Assembly (NCBI RefSeq): GCF_040298565.1
Contig: NZ_JBEPAK010000270.1
Location: 1-9,000 of the forward strand
DNA from: Kitasatospora sp040298565
GTDB taxonomy: Bacteria > Actinomycetota > Actinomycetes > Streptomycetales > Streptomycetaceae
Reading direction: 5' to 3'
Length of the DNA stretch: 9,000 nt
The first letter of the stretch is position 1, and the number at the start of each line of letters is the position of its first letter. Position numbers and translations under genes: made by a program. Below the pieces are notes generated by a model. That model had not been told where the DNA came from, searched no databases, and saw only the letters and a program-made list of their open reading frames with translations. Positions 1 to 6,322 of the stretch are shown here, piece by piece.

Positions 1-26
1 GCCCGGACCGCACCCGCGGTCCGGGC
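1..26. terminator. Hairpin at left edge, probable terminator of an off-window gene
   Basis: A perfect 10-bp inverted repeat (GCCCGGACCG at 1-10, CGGTCCGGGC at 17-26) encloses a 6-base loop. There is no T-tract, which is common for terminators in high-GC actinomycetes. It begins at the window edge, so the stem may extend further left and the gene it serves cannot be seen. It also insulates the transpeptidase promoter that follows. Confidence 0.5.
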
Positions 27-61
27 GGCGGCGTCTTCACGGGCCCCGCACCCGGCCCGGG

Positions 62-91
62 TTTACCAACCGGTACGGCGTTTGGCAGGAT
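62..91 (+). promoter_or_regulatory. Candidate promoter of the transpeptidase gene, possibly leaderless
   Basis: TTTACC (62-67) and CAGGAT (86-91), separated by 18 bases, resemble the -35 and -10 boxes of the streptomycete main sigma factor. Seven bases follow before the ATG at 99, so the transcript could start at or next to the start codon. AGGA within the -10 box (87-90) could instead act as a Shine-Dalgarno sequence 8 bases before the ATG. A small dyad, ACCCGG-C-CCGGGT (50-62), abuts the -35. The spacer carries an 11-base element (65-75) repeated before the next gene. Inferred from sequence only. Confidence 0.45.
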
Positions 92-98
92 CGACGGC

Positions 99-1478
99 AT
101 GTCCGGTTCTCATCGCGCCACCGAGTACCCGCCGTACGAGCCGATGCGGGAGCCGGTGTACGGCGGAGTGCCGCAGCAGTCGCAGGACACGCCGCACAGC
201 GCGTACGAGCCGTACGGGCAGCCCCTGCGGCACGACCGCCACGGCGAGTACCGGCAGGCCCCGCAGGCCGCTGACGGGTACTCCGCGGCCTACGACGAGC
301 CGTTCCGGCCGTACGCCGCCGAGCCGGAGACGGTGTACCAGGAGCAGTTCCACGGGCAGCAGCCGGAGTACGGGCAGGCGCTCTACGAGCAGCCGACGTA
401 CCGGCAGGCGACGTACGACGAGACGACGTACGACCAGCCGACGTACGAGCAGGCGTACTACGGGCAGACGGACTACGGGCAATCGGAGGACGAGCAGGCG
501 CTCCACGAGCAGCCGCCGTACGAGCAGCCGGTCCACGGGGAGTCGGTCCACGGGGAGTCGGCACCCCTCGCGTCCGTCACCCCCGCCGCGGCTCCCGCGC
601 CCGGCGGCCGGGCCGCCGCCCGGGGCCGGAGGCGCAAGGCCAAGCAGAAACGTCACGGCAAGGCCGTGATGGCCGGTACCGCCCTGCTGGTCGCGGCCGC
701 CGCCGGCTGGTACACCGTCGGCCAGGACGACGCCAAGCCCGGCATCGCGGCCGCCGACGGTCCGGGCCCCGAGGGCGTCAGCAAGCCCGACCAGCCCGCG
801 CCCGCCCCCGCCGCCGTCCAGGCCGCCGCCGACCGGCAGTCCGCGCCCCCGGCCGCCGGCCGCGGCGAGGCCCGCCCGGACGCCTCCCTGGCCGCGATAC
901 CCGGCCTCGGCGCCGCCTTCACCGCGAAGATCCCCGCCGAGACCACCCAGGTCGTGGTCGCCTCCGGCGCCGACAAGAACACCGACAAGAACACTGTCGT
1001 CCTCTGGACCCGGACCCCCGAGGGCCGCTGGCTGGCCGGCGAGACCTGGAACGGCCACAACGGCAAGAACGGCTGGACCGCCGACCACAACGAGGGCGAC
1101 CTGCGCAGCCCGATCGGCGTCTTCTCGCTCACCGACGCGGGCGGTCACAACGCCGACCCGGGCAGCAAGCTCCCGTACGACAAGGACGCGAACTTCGTCG
1201 TCTCCGGCACCGGCTTCTTCGGCGACCAGCTGGCCGGCTCCTTCGACTACGTGGTCGCGATCAACTACAACCGGGTGCCCGGCACCTCCCCGCTCGACCC
1301 GCGCCGTCCGATGGGCGCCAAGAAGGGCGGCGGGATCTGGCTCCACGTCGACCATGACGGGCCCACCCACGGCTGCGTGTCGATCCCCGAGGACAAGATG
1401 GCCGAGCTCATCCGCACCCTGGATCCGGCCGCCCACCCGGTCATCGTCATGGGCGACGCGGCCACCCTGGCCGCCTGA
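99..1478 (+). CDS. Membrane-anchored L,D-transpeptidase (YkuD domain) with Tyr/Gln-rich N-terminus
   Basis: This 459-residue protein is probably a cell-wall enzyme that makes 3-3 peptidoglycan cross-links. The YkuD catalytic signature is visible near the C-terminus: H416 in IWLHVDHDG, then THGCVSIPED with nucleophile C426 and H424. Residues 1-180 are low-complexity, with about 20 tyrosines and many Gln and Pro; residues 91-155 are 13 tandem pentads of the form YxQxx. A basic stretch (RRRKAKQKRHGK) precedes one hydrophobic helix at about 189-208, so the repeats should be cytoplasmic and the catalytic domain outside. An Ala/Pro-rich linker (about 215-290) joins helix and catalytic part. ATG 99 is chosen because it is the first start after the candidate promoter. 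The fold assignment is firm; cross-linking activity is inferred from the family. The YkuD subfamily is uncertain, since the motif departs from the usual HGT...SHGC spacing. Confidence 0.88.
   Translation: MSGSHRATEYPPYEPMREPVYGGVPQQSQDTPHSAYEPYGQPLRHDRHGEYRQAPQAADGYSAAYDEPFRPYAAEPETVYQEQFHGQQPEYGQALYEQPTYRQATYDETTYDQPTYEQAYYGQTDYGQSEDEQALHEQPPYEQPVHGESVHGESAPLASVTPAAAPAPGGRAAARGRRRKAKQKRHGKAVMAGTALLVAAAAGWYTVGQDDAKPGIAAADGPGPEGVSKPDQPAPAPAAVQAAADRQSAPPAAGRGEARPDASLAAIPGLGAAFTAKIPAETTQVVVASGADKNTDKNTVVLWTRTPEGRWLAGETWNGHNGKNGWTADHNEGDLRSPIGVFSLTDAGGHNADPGSKLPYDKDANFVVSGTGFFGDQLAGSFDYVVAINYNRVPGTSPLDPRRPMGAKKGGGIWLHVDHDGPTHGCVSIPEDKMAELIRTLDPAAHPVIVMGDAATLAA
369..563 (+). repeat. 15-bp coding repeat, 13 pentapeptide units
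   Basis: Thirteen uninterrupted 15-base units encode residues 91-155 of the transpeptidase, including YGQAL, YEQPT, YRQAT, YDETT, YDQPT, YEQAY and YGQTD, and ending in two HGESx units. Consensus is Y-[EGD]-Q-[AP]-x. The unit GTCCACGGGGAGTCG is perfectly duplicated at 531-545 and 546-560, indicating recent slippage. The period is a multiple of three, so copy-number change would not shift the frame. This is not the A(D/N)Lxx pentapeptide-repeat fold. Confidence 0.85.
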
Positions 1479-1507
1479 CCTCGGCGTACGGGTGACGGGC
1501 GGCTTGT

Positions 1508-1542
1508 CGATCTCCTACAGATCGCCGGTGCGGATCCTGTAG
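1508..1542 (+). terminator. Overlapping small hairpins after the transpeptidase, weak terminator candidate
   Basis: CGATCT (1508-1513) pairs with AGATCG (1519-1524) across 5 bases. Alternatively CTACAG-ATC (1515-1523) pairs with GAT-C-CTGTAG (1533-1542) with one bulged base. The two stems are mutually exclusive. A third dyad, AGCCGG (1541-1546) with CCGGCT (1553-1558), lies closer to the next gene. There is no T-tract. The structures could terminate transcription, or be control sites for the following gene. Confidence 0.3.
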
Positions 1543-1559
1543 CCGGTCATGCCCGGCTG

Positions 1560-1570
1560 ACCAACCGGTA
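1560..1570 (+). promoter_or_regulatory. Element ACCAACCGGTA before the fabH-like gene, shared with the first promoter
   Basis: The same 11 bases occur at 65-75 before the transpeptidase gene. Here the element starts 29 bases before ATG 1589, there 34 bases before ATG 99. CTGACC (1557-1562) could be a -35 box and TTCCAT (1577-1582) a poor -10 box, but their 14-base spacing is short, so no convincing sigma-factor promoter is visible. The shared element is the best regulatory candidate. Confidence 0.4.
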
Positions 1571-1588
1571 ACCGGGTTCCATGGCAGT

Positions 1589-2533
1589 ATGAGCGGTTCA
1601 CGCATTGTGGCACTCGGCCACTACCAGCCCCCCAAGGTCCTCACCAACGACGACCTGGCGGCGCTCGTCGACACCGACGACCAGTGGATCCGCACCCGGG
1701 TCGGCATCCGCACGCGGCACATCGCCGAGGGCGAGACCCTCGTCGACCTCGCCACCGAGGCAGCGCAGAAGGCGCTCGCCCACAGCGGTCGGACGGCCGA
1801 CGACATCGACCTGGTCGTGGTCGCCACCTGCACGGCGATCGAACGCAGCCCCCACACCGCCGCCGCCGTGGCCGCCCGGCTGGGCGTGCGCTCGCCCGCC
1901 GCGTACGACATCAACACGGTCTGCTCGGGCTTCTCCTACGCGCTCGCCACCGCCGACCACGCGATCCGGGCCGGAGCGGCCCGCCGCGCGCTGGTGATCG
2001 GCGCCGAGCGGATGTCCGACACCCTCGACTGGACCGACCGCTCCACCTGCGTGATCTTCGGCGACGGGGCGGGCGCCGCCGTGGTCGAGGCCCAGGAGGA
2101 GGGCGCCGAACCCGGCATCGGGCCCGTGGTGTGGGGCACCGAACCGGAGAAGAGCGACGCCGTGGTGATCACGGGATGGGACCCGGTGATCAGCCAGCAG
2201 GGCCAGTCGGTGTTCCGCTGGGCCACCACCCAGCTCGCCCCGCTGGCCCGGCAGGCCTGCGAGCGGGCCGGGATCGACCCCTCCGAGCTCAAGGGCTTCG
2301 TCCCGCACCAGGCGAACCTGCGGATCATCGACGCGATCGCCGCCAAGCTGGGCCTCGGTGACGCCGTGGTGGCCCGGGACGTGGTCGACTCCGGCAACAC
2401 CTCGGCCGCCTCCATCCCGCTCGCCTTCTCCAAGCTGGTCGAACGCGGCGAGCTCTCCCCGGGCGACCCGGTGCTGCTCTTCGGCTTCGGCGGCGGTCTC
2501 GCCTACGCCGGCCAGGTCGTCCGCTGCCCGTGA
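1589..2533 (+). CDS. Beta-ketoacyl-ACP synthase III (FabH-like)
   Basis: KAS III condenses a short acyl-CoA starter with malonyl-ACP to begin fatty-acid or polyketide chains in the cytoplasm. The 314-residue length matches the family (E. coli FabH has 317). The N-terminus is typical (MSGSRIVALGHYQPPKVLTN). The catalytic triad is intact: C112 in NTVCSGFSY, H240 in PHQANLRIID and N270 in SGNTSAAS, with the same 30-residue His-Asn spacing as E. coli FabH. The glycine-rich end LLFGFGGGLAYAGQVV is present. ATG 1589 gives the family N-terminus but has no Shine-Dalgarno sequence. No fabD, acpP or fabF is beside it, so it is probably a paralogue of the housekeeping fabH, perhaps for special starter units; that role is inference. 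The start region also resembles that of the preceding gene. Confidence 0.88.
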   Translation: MSGSRIVALGHYQPPKVLTNDDLAALVDTDDQWIRTRVGIRTRHIAEGETLVDLATEAAQKALAHSGRTADDIDLVVVATCTAIERSPHTAAAVAARLGVRSPAAYDINTVCSGFSYALATADHAIRAGAARRALVIGAERMSDTLDWTDRSTCVIFGDGAGAAVVEAQEEGAEPGIGPVVWGTEPEKSDAVVITGWDPVISQQGQSVFRWATTQLAPLARQACERAGIDPSELKGFVPHQANLRIIDAIAAKLGLGDAVVARDVVDSGNTSAASIPLAFSKLVERGELSPGDPVLLFGFGGGLAYAGQVVRCP

Positions 2534-2662
2534 CCCGCCCCGGCCGCGACCGCCCGGACCGCGACCGCAGCTGAGGGGCCGGACCGCCGCTGACGGCCGG
2601 ACCGTCCCCGGTCCGCCCGCTCCCACCGCCCTGACCCGGGCGCGGACCGGCCCTGACACCGC

Positions 2663-2714
2663 ACATGCCGGTGGGCGGGCACCCTGTGTGAGGGGTGCCC
2701 GCCCACCGGCATGT
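2663..2714. terminator. Perfect 22-bp-stem bidirectional terminator
   Basis: ACATGCC...CACCC (2663-2684) is the exact reverse complement of GGGTG...GGCATGT (2693-2714), with an 8-base loop TGTGTGAG. It sits between the convergent fabH-like and tetR genes, 130 bases past the former's stop and 118 before the latter's end, so it can terminate both. It lacks a T-tract. A lesser hairpin, CCCCGG (2776-2781) with CCGGGG (2790-2795), lies nearer tetR. Nothing else recognisable occupies the roughly 300-base gap 2534-2831. Confidence 0.75.
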
Positions 2715-2831
2715 CTGGCGCGCGTGCGGTACGTCGGCGGACCTCCCCCGAGGACACGGCCGCCGTCCGTCGTTCCCCGGACAGGAGGCCGGGGCTGCGC
2801 GCGGAGCGGATGGTGGATCGAACGGATGGTC

Positions 2832-3479
2832 CTACTTGGGCGCCTTCTTGCCGGTGACGCCCAGGTACACCAGGGGAGCGAGGTTGGGCTTGAGGTCCTT
2901 GACCTTGACGCCCCAGGAGGTGAAGGCCTTCTGGTGCTCCGCCGCCGAGGCGAGCAGGGAGACCAGGGCCCCCGAGACGGCGTTCGGATCGAGCGCCTTG
3001 TCGGCCTGACCCTTCGCCTGGAGATCCTTGACGGCTTCCGCGAGTGGTTTGGCGACCGCGTTGAGGACCGTCATGCGGATCTTGAAGAACCGCTTGTCCC
3101 CTTCCGCGGCACCGAGCGTGACCACTCGGAGAATGGCGTCGTTCTTGCGCCAGAAGGCGAGGAATCCGTCGACCAGTTCTTCCGAAGTGGTCGGTCCGGA
3201 CTTCCCTGCCCAGGACTTTCCGGCCACCAGCTCTTTGAGGGTGTCGGCGTCCTTGGCCATTTCCTCGGCGATTTCGAGGACTGCGCCCTCGACATCCGGG
3301 AAGTACTGGTAGAAGGTCGCGGGGGAGGTACCCGCCATACGGGCGACGTCGATGACCTTGACGTCCCGATAGGGCGACGTGCTGAGCATCTCGCGGAGGC
3401 AGTCGAGCAGCTTCTGCCGCGTCTCCTGTCCGCGTCGCCCGGCGACGCGACCGTCGACGGTGCGAACTTGTCCTGTCAT
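2832..3479 (-). CDS. TetR-family transcriptional regulator
   Basis: This 215-residue protein has a TetR-type DNA-binding N-terminus: helices from about residue 18 (ETRQKLLDCLREML), then the helix-turn-helix at about 40-60 (VKVIDVARMAGTSPATFYQYF), where the TxxxFYxYF pattern is the family hallmark. The remaining 150 residues form a helical ligand-binding/dimer domain I cannot assign to a ligand. The start ATG 3479 has no Shine-Dalgarno sequence; TAAGCT 6 bases upstream suggests a leaderless transcript. From memory, a similar TetR gene lies beside afsK in Streptomyces genomes, so the pairing is probably conserved. It is divergent from afsK across 431 bases, where a repeated 13-base motif could be its operator. 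Control of itself or afsK is inference. The tail is Lys-rich (VTGKKAPK). Confidence 0.9.
   Translation of the reverse strand: MTGQVRTVDGRVAGRRGQETRQKLLDCLREMLSTSPYRDVKVIDVARMAGTSPATFYQYFPDVEGAVLEIAEEMAKDADTLKELVAGKSWAGKSGPTTSEELVDGFLAFWRKNDAILRVVTLGAAEGDKRFFKIRMTVLNAVAKPLAEAVKDLQAKGQADKALDPNAVSGALVSLLASAAEHQKAFTSWGVKVKDLKPNLAPLVYLGVTGKKAPK
3450..3461. promoter_or_regulatory. 12-bp perfect palindrome within the tetR start region
   Basis: ACCGTCGACGGT is a perfect palindrome 19-30 bases inside the tetR coding sequence. If the mRNA is leaderless, it lies just downstream of the transcription start, a workable autorepression site. It also encodes residues around TVDGRV, so chance from codon usage is possible. 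Confidence 0.2.
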
Positions 3480-3485
3480 GCCGTC

Positions 3486-3491
3486 AGCTTA
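3486..3491 (-). promoter_or_regulatory. Candidate -10 box of tetR (leaderless)
   Basis: On the minus strand TAAGCT fits TANNNT and ends 6 bases before ATG 3479, placing the transcription start at the start codon. No good -35 box is seen 17-18 bases upstream, so the promoter may be weak or need an activator. Confidence 0.35.
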
Positions 3492-3895
3492 CCGTGGCAC
3501 GATCTTGGCGCGATTCGGCGATGCGACTATTACTCCGCGCGGGGGTTGCTATACGGCCCGAACCGCTTCGGACGGATATTCACCGGCCTCCGGGGCGCTG
3601 TTGTGGCCCCCCCGTGTGCTTTTGACCCCATAGCGTGACGGCGAGTCCGCTGAGGGATGATCGGATGACAGAGCGTGACCATTACTCCGGCCCGGAAATG
3701 GACGGTCCGGGGGCGCGAGCGCAAGCCCGGGACGGAGCGGGCGTCAGAATCCGGCCGTTCCGTCCTCGGTGACCGGGCGGAGCCGGCGGCGGGCGGACCC
3801 CGGCCCGGCGGGCCGCTCCGGGCGGGGGAGGTTGGAGATGCGCCGGGCGGCATTGGAGAATCGGGACCGGCACCACGCGGCGGGTGCGGAAACGG

Positions 3896-3900
3896 GGAGG
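3896..3900 (+). promoter_or_regulatory. Ribosome-binding site deciding the afsK start
   Basis: GGAGG lies 10 bases before GTG 3911. The upstream in-frame GTG 3884 has no such sequence at a workable distance, and its nine extra residues (MRKRGGGSG) do not look like AfsK. The start at 3911 gives MDQLTAHDPRRIGPFEVLG, which I recall as the usual AfsK N-terminus. Confidence 0.7.
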
Positions 3901-3910
3901 TGGCAGCGGA

Positions 3911-6322
3911 GTGGACCAGCTGACGGCGCACGATCCGAGGCGGATCGGGCCCTTCGAGGTGCTGGGGCGACTCGGCGCGGGTGGGATGGGGCTGGTCTAC
4001 CTGGCGCGCTCCGCGTCCGGACGCCGGGTGGCCATCAAGACCGTCCGGGGGGAGCTGGCCGAGGACGAGCTGTTCCGGGTCCGCTTCGCGCGCGAGATCG
4101 CGGCCGCCAAGACGGTCGGCGGCTTCTACACCGCGGCCGTGGTGGACGCCGACGCGGACGCCCGGGTGCCCTGGCTGGCCACCGCCTACATCCCGGCGCC
4201 CTCGCTGGAGGACCTGGTCGAGGAGTGCGGGCCGCTGCCGGTGGACGCCACCCGCTGGCTGGTCGCGGGCATCGCCGAGGCGCTGCAGTCCATCCACGGC
4301 GCCGGGCTGATCCACCGCGACCTCAAGCCCTCCAACGTCCTGGTGGTCGAGGACGGCCCGAAGGTGATCGACTTCGGCATCGCGTCCGGGGTCTCCAGCA
4401 CCCGGCTCACCATGACCAACGTCGCGGTCGGCACCCCCGCCTACATGTCCCCCGAGCAGGCCCGGGACAGCCGGACCGTCCGGGGCGCCAGCGACGTCTT
4501 CTCGCTCGGCTCGCTGATGGTCTTCTGCGCCACCGGGCACCCGCCGTACCGCGGCTCCAACCCGGTCGAGACGGTCTTCCAGCTGCTGCGCGAGGAACCG
4601 GACCTGACCGGCATGCCGCGCGAGCTGATGGACCTGGTCCGCGCCTGCATGCAGCAGGCGCCCGAGCGCCGGCCGACCCCCGCGCAGATCCAGGCCGAGC
4701 TGGCCCCGCACCTGTTCTCCCGGGACGACGCCTCCGGCGAGGCGGGGGACTGGCTGCCCGCCAACGCGCTGGAACTGATCGAGCGCAGGCGCGGCCGTCG
4801 CCCGAGCGCGCCGCCGCCCCGCCCGTACGCCGCTCCGGTCGAGCCGCAGCCGCAGCCGCCGCAGGCCCCGGCCCCGCACGCGGCGATCCCGCACCCCTCG
4901 ATCCCGCCGCAGCCGCCCGGTCTGGGCGATCCGCAGCCCCGTCCGGGCGGGGTGCAGGCGCCGCCGGCCGGTCCGGTGCACAGTCCACCGCGTCCCGGCC
5001 ACGCCCCGGACGGCGAGATCCCGACCGCGAAGATCGCCTCCACGAACAAGCACCGGGCACCCACCGGCGGCGGCGCCGTCGAGGTCCAGCTGTCCGGTGC
5101 CTCGGTGCGGATAGGCCCCGGGCCGCGGGCCGAGCACGAGCAGCCCGGCCCGACCACCGCCCCGGCCGAGACCGACTGGGTCCGCCGGACGGCGGCGGCC
5201 CCGGCCCCGCCGGCCCACCCGGCCCCGGCCGCCCGCTGGCGCCCCTGGCGGTTCCGGATGTCCAACGACGTCTGGGGCACCCCGGTCGTCGCCGACGGCA
5301 CGCTCTTCGTCTCCAGCTTCGAGGTGCACGCGCTGGACATCGCCTCCGGCGAGCGCCGCTACAAGACCCGGGACGTCGCCTGGGCGCTCGCGGTGGACGC
5401 CGGCCGGGTGCACGCCGCCGACGGCCCGCACCTGTACACCGTGGACGTCGCCGACGGCACCGAGCGCTGGCGCACCTCGTTGGACGGCTGGGTCTACTCG
5501 CTCTCCGCCGCCGACGGCGTGCTCTGCTGCGGCGTCCGGGGCGGCGGCGTCCAGCTGCGCGCGGCCGCCAGCGGTGCCGAACTGTGGCGCGCGGACGACG
5601 CCCAGCAGGACTACGAGAACCCGCAGTCCGGTCCGGTCCTGGTGGCGGGCGCCGCCTACTACTACGGCGCCGGGCGGCTGCGCTGCGTGGACCCGCGCGG
5701 TGCGGGGCTGCGCTGGTCGTTCCCGGTCGGCGAGGAGGTGCCCTCGCACCCGGTCGAGCGCGGCGGCGTGCTGTACCTGACGGCCGGCACCCGGGTGTAC
5801 GCGCTGGACGCGGCGACCGGGGCCGAGCGCTGGCGCTTCGAGGCGCCGGTGGTGCTGTTCACCCCGCCGTCGCTGGACGCCGACGCGGTCTACGTGGCCG
5901 ACTACCTCGGCACGGTCTACGCGCTGGACGCGGCCACCGGCCTGGACCGCTGGCGCGGCGTCACGGGCAGCCGCCAGGGCGCCGAGCCGGTGGTGGTCGG
6001 GGACGGCATGGTGCTGGTGGGCAGCGGCGAGGTGCTGTACGCCTTCGAGGCGGCGGGCGGCCGGGAGCGCTGGCGCTACACCGCGCGCGGTGAGATCGTC
6101 GGCTCCCCGGCGGTGGCCGACGGCCTGGTGCACCTGGGCAGCCGGGACCACTCGCTGCACACCCTGGACCTGGCGACCGGTCAGCTGCGCTGGGAGCTCG
6201 GCACCAAGGGCGAGCTCACCGGCTCCCCGGTGGCGGTCGGCGGACGGGTCTTCGTCGGGTCCAAGGACCGTTGCGTGTACGCGCTGGACGCCTACTACGG
6301 CACGGCGGTGCCCGCCCGCTGA
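3911..6322 (+). CDS. afsK: Serine/threonine protein kinase AfsK with PQQ-type beta-propeller
   Basis: AfsK is a cytoplasmic, loosely membrane-associated kinase that in S. coelicolor phosphorylates the regulator AfsR (secondary metabolism) and DivIVA (polar growth). At 803 residues this protein matches AfsK length (about 800). The kinase domain (about 15-272) is intact: GRLGAGGMG (19-27), K43 in VAIK, E62, HRDLKPSN (135-142, catalytic D137), DFG (154-156) and GTPAYMSPEQ (174-183). T167 in RLTMTN aligns with the activation-loop autophosphorylation site reported as Thr168 in S. coelicolor. A Pro-rich linker (about 285-445) follows with no membrane helix, unlike receptor-type kinases. Residues 450-803 hold nine [YH]xLDxxxG...W motifs about 40 residues apart, consistent with an eight-bladed propeller closed by its last strand. 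afsR and afsS are not in the window. The start is GTG 3911 (see its ribosome-binding site). Confidence 0.93.
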   Translation: MDQLTAHDPRRIGPFEVLGRLGAGGMGLVYLARSASGRRVAIKTVRGELAEDELFRVRFAREIAAAKTVGGFYTAAVVDADADARVPWLATAYIPAPSLEDLVEECGPLPVDATRWLVAGIAEALQSIHGAGLIHRDLKPSNVLVVEDGPKVIDFGIASGVSSTRLTMTNVAVGTPAYMSPEQARDSRTVRGASDVFSLGSLMVFCATGHPPYRGSNPVETVFQLLREEPDLTGMPRELMDLVRACMQQAPERRPTPAQIQAELAPHLFSRDDASGEAGDWLPANALELIERRRGRRPSAPPPRPYAAPVEPQPQPPQAPAPHAAIPHPSIPPQPPGLGDPQPRPGGVQAPPAGPVHSPPRPGHAPDGEIPTAKIASTNKHRAPTGGGAVEVQLSGASVRIGPGPRAEHEQPGPTTAPAETDWVRRTAAAPAPPAHPAPAARWRPWRFRMSNDVWGTPVVADGTLFVSSFEVHALDIASGERRYKTRDVAWALAVDAGRVHAADGPHLYTVDVADGTERWRTSLDGWVYSLSAADGVLCCGVRGGGVQLRAAASGAELWRADDAQQDYENPQSGPVLVAGAAYYYGAGRLRCVDPRGAGLRWSFPVGEEVPSHPVERGGVLYLTAGTRVYALDAATGAERWRFEAPVVLFTPPSLDADAVYVADYLGTVYALDAATGLDRWRGVTGSRQGAEPVVVGDGMVLVGSGEVLYAFEAAGGRERWRYTARGEIVGSPAVADGLVHLGSRDHSLHTLDLATGQLRWELGTKGELTGSPVAVGGRVFVGSKDRCVYALDAYYGTAVPAR

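Larger units (their letters stand above)
3480..3910. other. 431-bp divergent tetR/afsK intergenic region
   Basis: No convincing gene is present. It holds the tetR -10 candidate; GACTATTACTCCG (3525-3537) and GACCATTACTCCG (3677-3689), a near-exact direct repeat 152 bases apart; a small dyad CCGAA-CCGC-TTCGG just after 3555; and TTGACC (3622-3627) without a matching -10. A 35-codon frame runs from ATG 3665 to TGA 3770 behind GAGGGA (3652-3657), in the afsK frame but stopped well before it. ATG 3838 also has a strong GGAGG but reads out of frame across the kinase. The afsK promoter could not be pinned down. Confidence 0.5.

Noticed and set aside
369..563. CRISPR-like regularly spaced repeat
   Set aside because: The units are contiguous 15-mers in a coding frame without spacers.
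63..1436. 457-codon minus-strand frame opposite the transpeptidase, with many VRRLLV-like repeats
   Set aside because: Its repeats are the antisense of the YxQxx pentads; no domain or start signal supports it.
2358..3638. 426-codon plus-strand frame through the fabH end and opposite tetR
   Set aside because: It crosses the 22-bp terminator hairpin and is antisense to an intact TetR gene.
3622..3650. TTGACC as the -35 box of an afsK promoter
   Set aside because: No acceptable -10 hexamer lies 16-19 bases downstream; the TAGCGT at 3631 is only 3 bases away.
3884..3910. GTG 3884 as the afsK start
   Set aside because: It has no well-placed Shine-Dalgarno sequence, and the nine extra residues do not fit AfsK; GTG 3911 has GGAGG at 10 bases.
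3769..6093. 774-codon plus-strand frame overlapping afsK, with an ATG at 3838 behind a good GGAGG
   Set aside because: The product is low-complexity Arg/Pro/Gly/Ala, and the kinase frame carries every catalytic motif.
3530..6160. 876-codon open frame on the minus strand opposite afsK
   Set aside because: Very long antisense frames are expected in high-GC actinomycete genes. The translation is Gly/Arg/Val-rich without domains and lies opposite an intact kinase.
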